Of a DNA stretch of 48,244 bases, positions 1 through 10,399 are shown piece by piece. Under the pieces are notes generated by a model, which worked only from the letters and a program-made list of their open reading frames with translations, was not told the DNA's origin and searched no databases. Origin of the DNA: Deltaproteobacteria bacterium (GTDB taxonomy: Bacteria; Myxococcota_A; Polyangia; Polyangiales; Polyangiaceae); NCBI GenBank assembly GCA_016209145.1, contig JACQWT010000046.1:7564-55807 (forward strand). Direction: 5' to 3'. A program made the translations under genes and the position numbers. How positions within the stretch are numbered: position 1 is the first letter of the stretch; each line of letters starts with the position of its first letter.

Positions 1-170
1 AAGCCGCCGGCGCCCAGGCCGCCCATGAACACCGCCAGCACCGCGGCCGAGGCCGGCGTCGAGGCGCCGAAGACCAGGCGCAACTCCCGTAGCCAGGCCA
101 CCTGGTAGACGAGCGCGCACATGCCCGAGAAGAAGAGCAGGAGCGCGATACGGCGGCTGTGATGCGGCAC
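1..170 (-). CDS. Fused MFS/spermidine synthase-like protein, N-terminal part (cut by window edge)
   Basis: Reading the minus strand inward from a GTG at 170 gives about 56 codons that run off the left edge without a stop. The visible peptide contains a hydrophobic stretch, then the segment GMCALVYQVAWLRELRLVFG and a glycine-rich FMGGLGAG. This resembles the first two membrane segments of the fused MFS/spermidine synthase family common in Myxococcota, where a membrane domain precedes an aminopropyltransferase-like domain. The rest of the protein lies outside the window, so catalytic function cannot be judged. The start is uncertain: the frame stays open upstream of 170, and an in-frame ATG lies at 122. 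The family call is from memory of the conserved N-terminal pattern. Confidence 0.55.
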   Translation of the reverse strand, partial: MPHHSRRIALLLFFSGMCALVYQVAWLRELRLVFGASTPASAAVLAVFMGGLGAGG

Positions 171-583
171 CAAGGACAAGCGTAGCGCGGCCAGCGTCGC
201 GGGGGGAACGGACGAGGGGGCGGCCGTGGTAGGCTCGCACTGGCGCCGGCGGCGGGGCCAGGGCGGCCCGGCACCGCCGGGCGCGCGGCAGGGAGAGCGG
301 ACGATGCACAAGCTCGGAGTATCCGTTCACGGCATTTGCGTGCCAGCAACGACGGCTCGCCGAGTCGGCCGCGATCGCGGGGCAGGGGTGACGCGCCCGA
401 AGGGCGCGTCGGGACCCCAACCCCGTCCCGAAGGGACGGACTTACGTCCGCGGGCCGGCTCCTCGCGTACAGGAGTACGCTCCGGGCCGGCCCTGTGGGC
501 GCGCTCGCGCTCGCGGCTCGCCTGACGAGCCGGGTGGGAGGAAGCGTGAACGCGCACGAGCCCGCGCGGGGGCGGCTCGCCGC
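171..583. other. Intergenic stretch with repeat A1
   Basis: No convincing gene is seen between the left-edge gene and the gene ending at 584. The stretch contains repeat A1 (378-449) and GC-rich inverted motifs around it, for example the GAGTACGCTCC/GGAG-type pairs near 470-485. Open frames here have repeat-derived, Arg/Gly/Pro-rich translations and no recognisable domain. Confidence 0.6.
378..449 (-). repeat. Interspersed repeat A, copy 1 (two GAA-triloop hairpins)
   Basis: These 72 bases match 16559-16630 exactly in inverted orientation. The unit contains two perfect hairpins. At 390-410, GACGCGCCC and GGGCGCGTC are separated by GAA. At 423-439, CCGTCCC and GGGACGG are separated by GAA. 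It lies in non-coding DNA between two minus-strand genes. The nature of the element is unknown; it resembles REP-type palindromic repeats in size and structure. Confidence 0.85.
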
Positions 584-2014
584 CTACAGCGCCAGCGGCG
601 CCACGGGCGCTGCCTGCGGCGCGCGGCGCTTCTTCTGCTGGCTGGCGGTGAGCACGAAGGAGCTGTCGCGCGGCGGCCCGGTGATGCGCTCGTAGATGGC
701 ATCGATGCTGACCAAGATGTCTGCGGTGAACTCCGCGTCCGGGCTGTAGAAGATGTTGCGGCGCTGGCCGTCGGGGCCGAGTTGCAGCGTCGGGCTGGGA
801 GTGCCGTTGGCGTAGCCGAGCGAGACGCCGACATCGGGGATCGGGTAGTAGTCGATGCTGGCGCCGAACCCGGTTCCATGCACCGTAGTGCGCTTGTCCT
901 CCGGGCTCTGCGCCTTGACGCAGCCCGTCAGGATCTGGACCTCGCAGTCGCTGCCCTCGAACGTCGGCTTGAACATCTGCGTGAAGGCAAAGGAGACTCC
1001 CAGCGTTAGCTCGGTCCCGAGGATGTCCTGCGGGAAGCTGAAGTAGAAGCCCTCGCGCAGCGTGTCGGTCGTGAGCGGGCTGAAGCTCAACTGGTCGGAG
1101 AGGAAGCTCTCGCCCCTCGCCGTCTGGCGCGTGCGGTTCAAGCCGCCGTTCACGGCGGTGGTGGCGGCGCCGAAGCGGTGATCCCAGCGCAGGCCGCCGC
1201 CCAGCTCGACCGACGGCAGCACGGGCGAGCTCTCCCCGAAGAGCGGAATCGTCTGGGTGAGCGAGAGCCGCGGCGATGTCACGAGGTAGGTGCCGATGGA
1301 GTAGCTCGTGGGCGACGTGGGGAAGGTGACCCTGATTTGAGCGGAGCCGATCGTGCTCAGGCCCGGGATGCTCTCCGGCGCAAAAATCTTGCGGCCATAG
1401 ACCAGCGCCACCGGCAGATCGCCGAACTGCGGCTCGCGCTCCGTCGTTGTAGTGTCGCTGTTGGTCAGCTCCACGGAGAAGCCCGGGAAGGCCCTGGCCT
1501 GAAGGCTCCAGCTCTCCTGGTCCACGAGGTAGTAGTTGAGCGTCAGCCCCCAGCTCATGATGTAGTACTCTTGGGAGTCGCTCAGCGCGTCCATGCCGAC
1601 GCCAAGGGCGGTGGTCGTCACGGTGTGACCCCAGTCCAGGGCCGTGCCCCGCCACGGCACGCGGGCCGGGATCGCCTTCTTCGGCTCGGCCGGGGCCGGC
1701 CCGGCGGCGTCCGGCCCGGGGGCGGGCGGCGGGGGCGGTGGCGACACCACCATGGTGGCGGGACCGGCAGGCGCGAATCCCGGTGGCGCAGGCGCGGGCG
1801 GGGGCGGTGGTGCGGGCGCCGCGGTCACGGGCGGCGGGGCCGGCGTGGGCGGCGCCGGAGCCGCAGCAGGCGGCTCCTCCGGTGTGGGGCCCGCCGCGGG
1901 CGGCGCGGCCGGTGGCTGGGCCGGCTCGTCGTACGGCTCCTGGGCCCACGCCACCGGCGCAACGGCCATCCCTAGGACGAGCAACGGCACCCCATGCCAA
2001 GTTCGGGAAGTCAT
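584..2014 (-). CDS. Proline-rich secreted or outer-membrane beta-barrel-like protein
   Basis: 476 residues. The N-terminus has a clear signal peptide with likely cleavage after VAWAQ (about residue 24). A low-complexity Pro/Ala linker (about 30-110) follows. The remaining 350 residues alternate polar and hydrophobic positions and are rich in Gly, Thr, Tyr and Phe, with many short strand-like stretches such as GLTLNYYLVDQ and FGASIDYYPIPDVGVSLGYA. This is the look of an outer-membrane barrel or a periplasmic beta protein. It has two cysteines about 11 residues apart near residue 350 that could form a disulfide. No enzyme motif is visible. The C-terminus ends in a basic, Ala/Pro-rich tail rather than the usual aromatic residue of a barrel. 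The specific family was not recognised. Confidence 0.7.
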   Translation of the reverse strand: MTSRTWHGVPLLVLGMAVAPVAWAQEPYDEPAQPPAAPPAAGPTPEEPPAAAPAPPTPAPPPVTAAPAPPPPPAPAPPGFAPAGPATMVVSPPPPPPAPGPDAAGPAPAEPKKAIPARVPWRGTALDWGHTVTTTALGVGMDALSDSQEYYIMSWGLTLNYYLVDQESWSLQARAFPGFSVELTNSDTTTTEREPQFGDLPVALVYGRKIFAPESIPGLSTIGSAQIRVTFPTSPTSYSIGTYLVTSPRLSLTQTIPLFGESSPVLPSVELGGGLRWDHRFGAATTAVNGGLNRTRQTARGESFLSDQLSFSPLTTDTLREGFYFSFPQDILGTELTLGVSFAFTQMFKPTFEGSDCEVQILTGCVKAQSPEDKRTTVHGTGFGASIDYYPIPDVGVSLGYANGTPSPTLQLGPDGQRRNIFYSPDAEFTADILVSIDAIYERITGPPRDSSFVLTASQQKKRRAPQAAPVAPLAL

Positions 2015-2409
2015 CGGTAGGAACCTCGCGCGCGAGTGGACCTTCTACACCCGTCGGCTCGCGTCAACAACCACCGGCTGGGCCACCGAGCCAACACGCC
2101 GCCCATGGCCTCTATGCACGAGCCGTGCCGCCCGAGGGCAGCAGGCCGGCCCACGCGCATCCACTCGCTACGAGCCACCCTGATCCTCCTCCGTTACCGC
2201 CGTAACGGCCGCTCTGTCGCGATCCTGACGCGCCACTAGTGCTAGTCTCTTGACGGCAAGTTGATACCGATTCGGGCAGGACTTCCAATGGGCTGCATCG
2301 AAGGGGCAAGGGGCGGGGCGGCCTTCGGCCGCGCTGTTCGCCACTTTCCCCGCGTCCGTTCTTCCCTTGCCCCTCCCGTTCCGGCTCCGCCGGGTTAGGC
2401 TTCTCCGCC
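2015..2409. other. Divergent intergenic region
   Basis: 395 bases between the minus-strand gene starting at 2014 and the kinase starting at 2410, so it should hold promoters in both directions. It is less GC-rich around 2190-2290, with a TTGACG hexamer at about 2252 but no convincing -10 at the right spacing. Apart from the palindrome at 2191-2208, no structured element was recognised. Confidence 0.5.
2191..2208. promoter_or_regulatory. 18-bp perfect palindrome, possible operator
   Basis: CCGTTACCGCCGTAACGG has 7-bp perfect arms around CGCC, in the non-coding region between two divergent genes. It could be a repressor site or a short hairpin. No cognate regulator is encoded next to it. Confidence 0.35.
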
Positions 2410-5400
2410 GTGGCACCCGTGGCCGTGCTCATCGCAAGGCTGGCCGACCGCGCCGACGTTGTCGAGGCGGTCGAGACCGCCCTGGTGGGCGGCGTGACGC
2501 TGCTGCCGCTCGGCAAGGGCCCCTCGGGCATGCACCCGCACGCGCTGCAACTGCACGCGCCCGATCTCGGGAGGCCGGTCGTGCTCCAGGCCGTGCTGAC
2601 CGGCGAGGCCCTGGGCGGGATGTTTCCCCTGCAACTCGGGCTCGTCTCGCCGCGCGACGAGCCCAAGCTCCGGGCATTTGTGGCAAGCGGCGGCGCTTGG
2701 CCCGAGGGGGAGGAGGAGGAGGCCCGCAAGTCCGTGCCGCCGCCGGCAGCAGCGCCGGCCGAGGCCCCTGCACCCGCGCCGGCCGCGGTGCGCGAGACCG
2801 AGGCCGGCGCCGGCACGGGCGGCGCCGCAGCGAGCACGGCCGAGCCCGAGCCGGTCCCCCCGCCGCGCCCGCCGTCGGGTCGGCCGAGCTCGGCCGCGCC
2901 CGGCAAGCCGGAGGATCCCTACCTCGGCCGCGTGCTGGGCAGCGGTCGCTACGAGATTCTCGCGCGCCTGGGTGAAGGCGGCATGGGCAAGGTGTATCGG
3001 GCGCGGCACGTGGCGCTCGACAAGGTAATCGCCCTAAAGATCCTGCACGCCACGCTGCGCACCGACCCCGACTTCGCGGGCCGGTTCCACCGCGAGGCGC
3101 TCTCGGCGAGCCGACTCGATCACCCCAACGTGACGCAAGTGCTCGACTTCGGCGAGGAGCCCGACGGCACGCTGTTCATTGCGATGGAGTACTTGGACGG
3201 CCCGGATCTGGCGACCGTGCTGGAGAAGGACCGCAACATCGGGCTGGAGCGCAGCGTCGCCATCATGTCGCAGGTGTGCGCGGCGCTGGCGGCGGCGCAC
3301 GACCAGGGGATCATCCACCGCGACATCAAGCCGGAGAACGTGGTGCTCGTGCCCCATCGCGCCGACGACGGCTCCATGGCGGAGCGCGTCAAGGTGTGCG
3401 ACTTCGGCATCGCGAAGATGCAAGGCGAGGAGCCGGCCCAAGCCCGCCGCGGGCGCAGCGCAACCGCGCCGGGGCTGCTCCAGGGCACCCCCGCCTACAT
3501 GTCCCCGGAGCAAGTGCGCGGAGAGAAGCTCGACGCGCGCTCCGACGTCTACGCCTGCGGCGTCATGCTCTACGAGCTCGCTGCGGGCCGGCAGCCCTTC
3601 GTCGCGGAGAACGCCATCGGCGTCCTCACCAAGCACCTGGCGGAGAAGCCCGCTCTGCCTTCGCGCTTCCGGCCGGACACCGACCCGGCGCTCGAGGCGG
3701 TAGTCCTGCGGGCGCTGGAGAAGGACAAGGAGCTGCGACACGCCGACGCCCGCGAGCTGCGCGACGACCTGCTCGCGCTCGTGCGCGTGCGGGCCGACGT
3801 GCCCTCGCCGCGACCCGGGGAGGCGCAGTTCGGCTCGCCCGGGCTGGAGAGCGGGGGCGCCGTCATCGACGAGCGCTCGGCCGCGGTGGTGATCAGCGAC
3901 GTGGACGAGGCCGCGGCTGGCCGCAAAGGCCCGCCGTCCGTGGCGCCCACGGGTGTGCGGCTCCCGCTCGCGGCTGGCCGCGCTGCAAGCAGTGCGCCGC
4001 CCGAGGCCGACGCGGCCCTGCCGGCGGCGCAGCCGGCCCAGGATGAGGGCGAGGCGCCGGTGCGGGCCATCGCGCTGTCCATGGAGGACGAGCGGCCGGC
4101 CGCCGTGGTCGTCCAGGCCGACGACGAGGGGCTGGGCTCGCTCGACGTGGAGGGCGACGCGGCCAGGCTTGCCGAGGAGGCACCGCTGGCGGCGGTGGCC
4201 GCCCCCGCGCCGATCGCCGTGCCCATCGAGGACCATGCCAGCGGCTTCGTCGAGTTCGTGACGGCGCTCACGGCCACCATCGCGCATACCACGTACTACC
4301 AGCGCGGCCACCCGGAGTTCGCGCAGTCGCTCATGCGCCTGCTGCAGACGGTCCAGCCGCCGCTGACCTCGCGCCGCGAGATCTCGCTGGCGCGCCGCGA
4401 TGTGGAGCAGGCGGTCCAGCTCGACGTGCAGACGGGCACGGGCGAGAGCGTGCCGCTCAAGAAGGCGCTGCCCGCCTCGCTCTACGAGAACTGCAGCGGT
4501 CGGCTGGGCGACGTGTTCCAGCGCCGCCGGCTCATCTCGCTGACCCTCAAGGAGGGCATCCCGAGCGAGGAGATGGCCGACGTGGTCGAGCTCATCGCCG
4601 GCCCGGAGATCGACGTGCGCCTGCTGCGCAAGCAGTTCCTGGCGCGCGGCCTGCGCTGGGTTTCGATCCTGTTCGCCGAGGACATGCTCGGCCGGGGGCG
4701 GAAGCTGCCCTGGCAAGTCGATCTTTGCATCTCCCGGCTCGCGCGGGACCTGCGCGTGCTGCCGCTGCTTCGCGGCATGGACATGGACGGCATGCTCCGG
4801 CTGCGCAGCCAGCTCGTCGGCGACGTCGTGCGTCCGCTCAAGGCGGAGCAGGTCCGGCTGCTGCTCGCCAACTCCGACCTCATCACCGACGCGCTGCAGC
4901 GCGTGCCCGAGCTCAGCGGCCTCGACATCGCGCCGCTCGTCGTGGCAGCGCTGCCGCAGGCGCTGTGCCTGGGCGTGGCCGGGCTGACGCTCTCCGATCT
5001 CGAGGAGGAGGCCGTCTCGGGCCTGGCGGGGATCAAGGGCACCGACCCGCGGCGACTGATGGAGATCATCGGTGCCCGCTTCATCCGGGAACGCACCATC
5101 GAGTCGGACGCGGTGCTGCGCGAGCTGCACGCGCGCGCGATCCTGGCGTTTCCCCAGCTCCCGGCCGATCTGCAGATGTGGATCCTGGCGGAGCAGTTCG
5201 CCGAGAAGGTAGCCGAGAACGCCGACCAGATGCTGCGGCCGCTTGACGCCCTCTACGACGTCGCGCGCTACGCGCGCGAGCTGCGCACGCTCGAGCGCGC
5301 CATGCGCGTGCTGGCGCGCCGGGGCCGGGTGGGCGCACTCTGGGCCTGCGCGGCCACCCTCGAGCGGCACGCGCGCGGCGCGGAGCCCGGGGAGGCCAGC

Positions 5401-6273
5401 CGCGAAGCGCTCGCCGCCAAGGCGCTCCAGACGCTGGGCGATGCGGAGATCCTGCGGCTCGTCTCCGACGCGTTTCTTGGCGGTGCGCACGAGCAGCGCG
5501 AGCACGCGCGCGCGGTGCTGGCGTCGCTGCCCGCGGCCGCGGCCGGGCCGCTGTGCGAGGCCCGGCTCGCGGCCGAGCCGCAGCGCGGGGGCTACCCGCA
5601 CTTCGTCGCGGCACTACGCGAGATGGGCGAGCACGCGCGCGGCGCCATCACCGGCGCGCTCGCGCACGTCGCCGAAGGCGAGGAGGAAGCCGACGCCGCC
5701 CTGGCGCAGGACCTCTTGCGCGCCGTGCCGGAAATCGCGGACAAGGACCTGGGCTTGCAGGTGGCGCGCTTCGTCGGCAGCCCCACCCGCGGCGTGCGGC
5801 GCGCTGCCATCCACGCGCTGGCGGCCGTCTGGGACGCACGGGGGCGCGCCCAGCTCACCGAGGCCCTGAGCGACCCCGACGAGGGCGTGCGCCTGGCCGC
5901 CCTGTCCGGCCTGCGCCGGGCCAAGAGTTTGGGCGCCGAGCACGTCGAGTGCCTCGCGCGGCTGCTCGATCCCTCCACGGCGCTGGGCGAGGAGCTGCGC
6001 GCCACCGCCGCGGCCAGCCTGGGCGAGATCGAGCCGGCCGGCCGGCCGGCGGCGGCGCAGGCACTGATGGCGGCCCTCAAGCCGCGTCCCCGCAGCCTGA
6101 TGGACCGGCTGCGCGCGCAGGGCGAGGGGCAGCAGAGCGATCTCGTGCTGGAGACGATGTGCCGAGCGCTGCTCCGCGTGGGCGGAGACGACGGCCGCAA
6201 GGCGGTGGCGGAGCGCGCCAAGCAGAGCAAGCCAGAGACGCGCCGCAAGCTCCTGGGCCTGCTGGAGGGTTGA
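2410..6273 (+). CDS. Large Ser/Thr protein kinase with N-terminal adaptor and C-terminal HEAT-like repeats
   Basis: 1287 residues from a GTG start. Residues 1-95 form a small domain (possibly PilZ-like) followed by an Ala/Pro/Glu linker. A complete Hanks-type kinase domain spans about 178-460. It has the glycine loop GEGGMGKV (188 on), the ATP lysine in VIALKIL (K210), the catalytic loop HRDIKPEN (H303-D305), DFG at 331-333 and the GTPAYMSPEQV activation segment, so it should be catalytically active. A long acidic, disordered linker follows (about 470-600), then some 650 helical residues. Near residues 1110-1200 these contain HEAT-like repeats such as GVRRAAIHALAAVWD. No membrane segment is seen, so it is probably cytoplasmic. 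It precedes the Hsp70 gene by 96 bases on the same strand; the HEAT scaffold may recruit partners or substrates. Confidence 0.9.
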   Translation: MAPVAVLIARLADRADVVEAVETALVGGVTLLPLGKGPSGMHPHALQLHAPDLGRPVVLQAVLTGEALGGMFPLQLGLVSPRDEPKLRAFVASGGAWPEGEEEEARKSVPPPAAAPAEAPAPAPAAVRETEAGAGTGGAAASTAEPEPVPPPRPPSGRPSSAAPGKPEDPYLGRVLGSGRYEILARLGEGGMGKVYRARHVALDKVIALKILHATLRTDPDFAGRFHREALSASRLDHPNVTQVLDFGEEPDGTLFIAMEYLDGPDLATVLEKDRNIGLERSVAIMSQVCAALAAAHDQGIIHRDIKPENVVLVPHRADDGSMAERVKVCDFGIAKMQGEEPAQARRGRSATAPGLLQGTPAYMSPEQVRGEKLDARSDVYACGVMLYELAAGRQPFVAENAIGVLTKHLAEKPALPSRFRPDTDPALEAVVLRALEKDKELRHADARELRDDLLALVRVRADVPSPRPGEAQFGSPGLESGGAVIDERSAAVVISDVDEAAAGRKGPPSVAPTGVRLPLAAGRAASSAPPEADAALPAAQPAQDEGEAPVRAIALSMEDERPAAVVVQADDEGLGSLDVEGDAARLAEEAPLAAVAAPAPIAVPIEDHASGFVEFVTALTATIAHTTYYQRGHPEFAQSLMRLLQTVQPPLTSRREISLARRDVEQAVQLDVQTGTGESVPLKKALPASLYENCSGRLGDVFQRRRLISLTLKEGIPSEEMADVVELIAGPEIDVRLLRKQFLARGLRWVSILFAEDMLGRGRKLPWQVDLCISRLARDLRVLPLLRGMDMDGMLRLRSQLVGDVVRPLKAEQVRLLLANSDLITDALQRVPELSGLDIAPLVVAALPQALCLGVAGLTLSDLEEEAVSGLAGIKGTDPRRLMEIIGARFIRERTIESDAVLRELHARAILAFPQLPADLQMWILAEQFAEKVAENADQMLRPLDALYDVARYARELRTLERAMRVLARRGRVGALWACAATLERHARGAEPGEASREALAAKALQTLGDAEILRLVSDAFLGGAHEQREHARAVLASLPAAAAGPLCEARLAAEPQRGGYPHFVAALREMGEHARGAITGALAHVAEGEEEADAALAQDLLRAVPEIADKDLGLQVARFVGSPTRGVRRAAIHALAAVWDARGRAQLTEALSDPDEGVRLAALSGLRRAKSLGAEHVECLARLLDPSTALGEELRATAAASLGEIEPAGRPAAAQALMAALKPRPRSLMDRLRAQGEGQQSDLVLETMCRALLRVGGDDGRKAVAERAKQSKPETRRKLLGLLEG

Positions 6274-6369
6274 GGCGCTCCGGCCGGCCGGCCGCCCGCC
6301 TGGCCGCAGGGGGCGATGCAAGAGGCAGTTTGCAGCGCCCGCCGTTAGTGCCATGATGCTCGAACCCCC

Positions 6370-7988
<1,619 letters not shown>

Positions 7989-7992
<4 letters not shown>

Positions 7993-8711
7993 GCAAGCGC
8001 GTGCTCGTCGTCTCCTCGAGCTCGGTCACGCGGGCGCTGCTCGGCTCGCTGCTGCCCTCCGACGGCTACGAGATGCTCCTGGCCGACTCGCTGCCCGCGG
8101 CGCTCGAGACTGCCCGCCGCCATCCTCCGCGCGCCATCATTCTCGAAGCCGGCATCGTGCGCGCGAGCGAGGACACGGTGCAACGGCTGCGCGAAGCCGC
8201 CGGGGGCGAGGCCGGAGTCGTGCTGGCCAGCCGCTCGTACGCGGACGAGCGCCGGGGCGCGGCGGAGCAGCAGGCTTTCGGCGCCCAGGCCTGGGTTGCG
8301 ATCCCGCCCGACGGCTCGGCCCTGGAGGAGGCGCTGCGGGCGGCGGCCGGCGACTCCATGCTGCCGCCGCAGTCCCCGGAAGACGTCGTGCCGGCGCCCG
8401 CCCAGGACTCGATCCGCGTCCTCGACGCCGACCAGGCTGCCCGGTACGCGGAGCGGCTCCACGCCAAGCTGGAGGAGCTCGACGCCTACCAGCTCCTGCG
8501 CGTCTCCCCGACCGCCACGCAGCCCGAGATCGAGGCGGCTTTCCGGCGCCGTGCCCTTGAGTTCCACCCCGACCGGCCGCAGCCCTTCACCGACGAGGAG
8601 ACACGCGAGCGCACCTACCAGATCTTCAAGAAGATCTCCTGGGCGTTCCGCAAGGTGGGCGACGCCGCCAGCCGGCGCGAGTACGACTCTGGGCGACAGG
8701 CGGCGAAGTGA
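7989..8711 (+). CDS. Degenerate receiver domain fused to a J domain
   Basis: 240 residues. I chose the GTG at 7989 because it overlaps the Hsp70 stop (GTGA) and opens directly into a receiver-like strand, [16 protein letters not shown]. Residues 1-115 follow the receiver pattern, but the phosphoacceptor position in AIILEAGI is Glu instead of Asp and the conserved acidic pair after strand 1 is Ser-Ser. It is thus a pseudoreceiver that should not be phosphorylated normally. A linker leads to a J domain (about 160-235) with the essential HPD at 193-195 (EFHPDRPQ), so it should stimulate Hsp70 ATPase. The expected partner is the adjacent Hsp70. The fusion suggests the receiver-like part places the J domain on a signalling protein. 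Its stop overlaps the next gene's start. Confidence 0.85.
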
Positions 8712-8977
8712 TGCGCTGCGCCGCGCGAAGGGCGGGCCGGCACGTCGCGCGAGATCTGTGGCGGCTGCTTTCGGCCGTCCTGCTCGCCGCCTGCGGCGGC
8801 TCGTCCAGCGAGACGCCGTGGCCGGTCGAACCGATCGACGTGGATCTTTCGCCGCGCGGTGAGGCTTCGCCCGCCCACCAGCCCGGCTACGCGGGCCTGG
8901 CCGCCGCCGCGGAGGACGAGGAGCTCGAGACGGACGGCGGAGCCCGCCCCGACGCCGCGCCGCCGGCCGAGGAGTAG
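8708..8977 (+). CDS. Small lipoprotein
   Basis: 89 residues from GTG 8708, or 88 from ATG 8711, both overlapping the stop of the J-domain gene. The N-terminus has two Arg-rich stretches, a short hydrophobic core and a lipobox LLAAC, giving a mature protein of about 60 residues. That part is acidic and low-complexity (Glu, Asp, Ala, Pro) with no recognised domain. The overlap points to co-transcription with the kinase/Hsp70/J-domain genes. It may be an envelope component of that module, but nothing in the sequence proves a role. Confidence 0.65.
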   Translation: MMRCAARRAGRHVARDLWRLLSAVLLAACGGSSSETPWPVEPIDVDLSPRGEASPAHQPGYAGLAAAAEDEELETDGGARPDAAPPAEE

Positions 8978-9498
8978 GGAAACCTGGGCTTGATCCGCCT
9001 ATGCGGAGCCACGCTGCGACACTGGCCCGCCCTCGGCGATGCGCGTCGAGGTGAAGACCACCCAGGGCCAGCCGGCATAGGCTTTAACCTGGGTTTCGCG
9101 CGCGGCGCGGGGTACGACGGCCCTGCTGGCAGATGGGTGAGCGTGTGGCGCGATCAGCAGTGGGGCTGGGCGTGCCGACTCTAAGCCGGTGCCGCGCTGG
9201 CGACGCCCTGGCCCCACACCCGGAGGCTGCGCCGCCACTTGTTCGGGCTCCAACAGGGCAAACTGCCCGGTTTCGGGCCGACAGATGGCGCTGTGCGCGC
9301 GCCATCGACGCCAAGTACGGCTCCGCGGAAGAAAGCACCGACACGCGGCTCGCCCGGGAAACTAGCAACTAGGAACACGGAACACGGGAACGAGAACTGG
9401 GAACCTCGTCGCCGCCCGGGCAGGTTGTCCCGCGTTCCGTGTTCGCGTTCCTGTTCCCAGTTCCTAGTTCACGAATGGCGCTGTGCGCGAAATCGACG
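8978..9498. other. Non-coding stretch with repeats
   Basis: 521 bases with no convincing gene. At 9037-9063 it carries a fragment nearly identical to 13099-13125 (CGATGCGCGTCGAG followed by GAAGACCACCC), the sequence that leads into repeat B1. At 9285-9489 lies a direct-repeat-bounded inverted structure, described separately. It separates the lipoprotein from the convergent BtpA gene, so terminators for both are expected here. A short hairpin-like CCGCCTATGCGG at about 8995 is a weak candidate. Confidence 0.6.
9285..9489. repeat. 15-bp direct repeats flanking a GGAAC-rich inverted structure
   Basis: ATGGCGCTGTGCGCG occurs at 9285-9299 and again at 9475-9489. Just inside the second copy, 9361-9473 forms a large imperfect inverted repeat. 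The left arm carries AACTAGGAAC, GGAACACGG and ACTGGGAAC; the right arm carries their complements (GTTCCGTG, GTTCCCAGT, GTTCCTAGTT). The arms are built from repeated GGAAC/GAAC words. No reading frame is present. It looks like a non-autonomous inserted or hairpin-forming repeat. Confidence 0.6.
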
Positions 9499-10323
9499 TT
9501 AATGCCTATGCTCCCATCCCCCTGCCAGCGACTCCACCACCGCGACCAGCCGCCGCACGCGGGAGAGGACCACGCGCGCCTCAGCCGCGGCGCTCTCCCT
9601 CAAGGCCGTGCCCACGATGGCGCCGTCGGCAAGGCGCAGCAGCTCGCGGGCATTGTCCGGCGTCACGCCGCTGCCGACGAGCACGGGGAAGTCGCCGGCG
9701 GCGGCGCGCGCCGCCTCCAGGTCGGCGAGGGAGGGCGGCTCGCCCGTCACCCGGCCGGTCACGATGATGGCGTCCGCGCCGCCCGCCATCGCCTGCCGCG
9801 CGGAGGTGCCGATGCTCTTGCCCGGCTCCAGCAACTCGCTGTGCTTGACCTGGATGTCGGCCAGCAAGGCGACATCGCCGGCACCGATGTGCTCCCGGTA
9901 GGCGATCACGGCCTCGGGCTCGGGCTCGACCACGCCCGCGGCGATCCTGACCCGATCGACGAACTGATCGAGCCGCACGAACCGGGCTCCCGTACGCCGG
10001 GCGATGGCCAGCGAGGCGCGCCAGTCGTGCGGCAGCACTTGCAGGCCCACGGGCACCTTCGCCCGCCGGGTCACCCGCTGCGCCACGAGCGTGAAGCACG
10101 CCACGACTTCCGGGCTGGCCGTGAGCTGGGACGGGCGGTCGTAGTCGTTCTCCAGGCACACCCCGTCCACGCCGCCCTGCTCCAGCGTCTCCAGATCGCT
10201 CAGGGCGCGCGCGACGATCTCGTCCGGCGCCTCGACTCCGGCCCGCCCCACGAGCGGAGGCAGCGCGATCATGCCGACGATCGGCCGGCAGGCCGGGAAG
10301 ATGCGGGCAAAGGCGGTGCTCAT
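9499..10323 (-). CDS. BtpA/SgcQ-family TIM-barrel protein
   Basis: 274 residues. I chose the ATG at 10323 (MSTAFARIF) because family similarity starts right after it (PIVGMIALPPLVG), although the frame is open further upstream. The motifs fit the BtpA/SgcQ family: CLENDYDRP after strand 2, PVGLQVLPHDW, FVRLDQFVD, LADIQVKHSELL, GGADAIIVTG and VLVGSGVTPDN. The last two are phosphate-binding-loop-like, as in many (beta/alpha)8 barrels. In cyanobacteria BtpA is linked to photosystem I assembly; elsewhere the family has no settled function and may act on phosphorylated sugars or nucleosides. Here it lies divergent from polA with 76 bases between starts, suggesting shared promoter DNA but not a shared role. 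Confidence 0.85.
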   Translation of the reverse strand: MSTAFARIFPACRPIVGMIALPPLVGRAGVEAPDEIVARALSDLETLEQGGVDGVCLENDYDRPSQLTASPEVVACFTLVAQRVTRRAKVPVGLQVLPHDWRASLAIARRTGARFVRLDQFVDRVRIAAGVVEPEPEAVIAYREHIGAGDVALLADIQVKHSELLEPGKSIGTSARQAMAGGADAIIVTGRVTGEPPSLADLEAARAAAGDFPVLVGSGVTPDNARELLRLADGAIVGTALRESAAAEARVVLSRVRRLVAVVESLAGGWEHRH

Positions 10324-10399
10324 GGCCGCAAGCCGCGAAGATAGCACGGCCGGCCTGCGCCGCCCGGCAGAGCAGTCGCGGCGCCGGCCGGACCGCGCT

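Noticed and set aside
3034-5601. Long open frame (855 codons) antisense to the kinase gene
   Set aside because: His/Arg/Leu-rich shadow translation with no domain; the plus-strand frame has clear kinase motifs.
9361-9473. tRNA or other structured RNA gene
   Set aside because: The fold is an imperfect long hairpin of repeated GGAAC words with no cloverleaf or known RNA motif.
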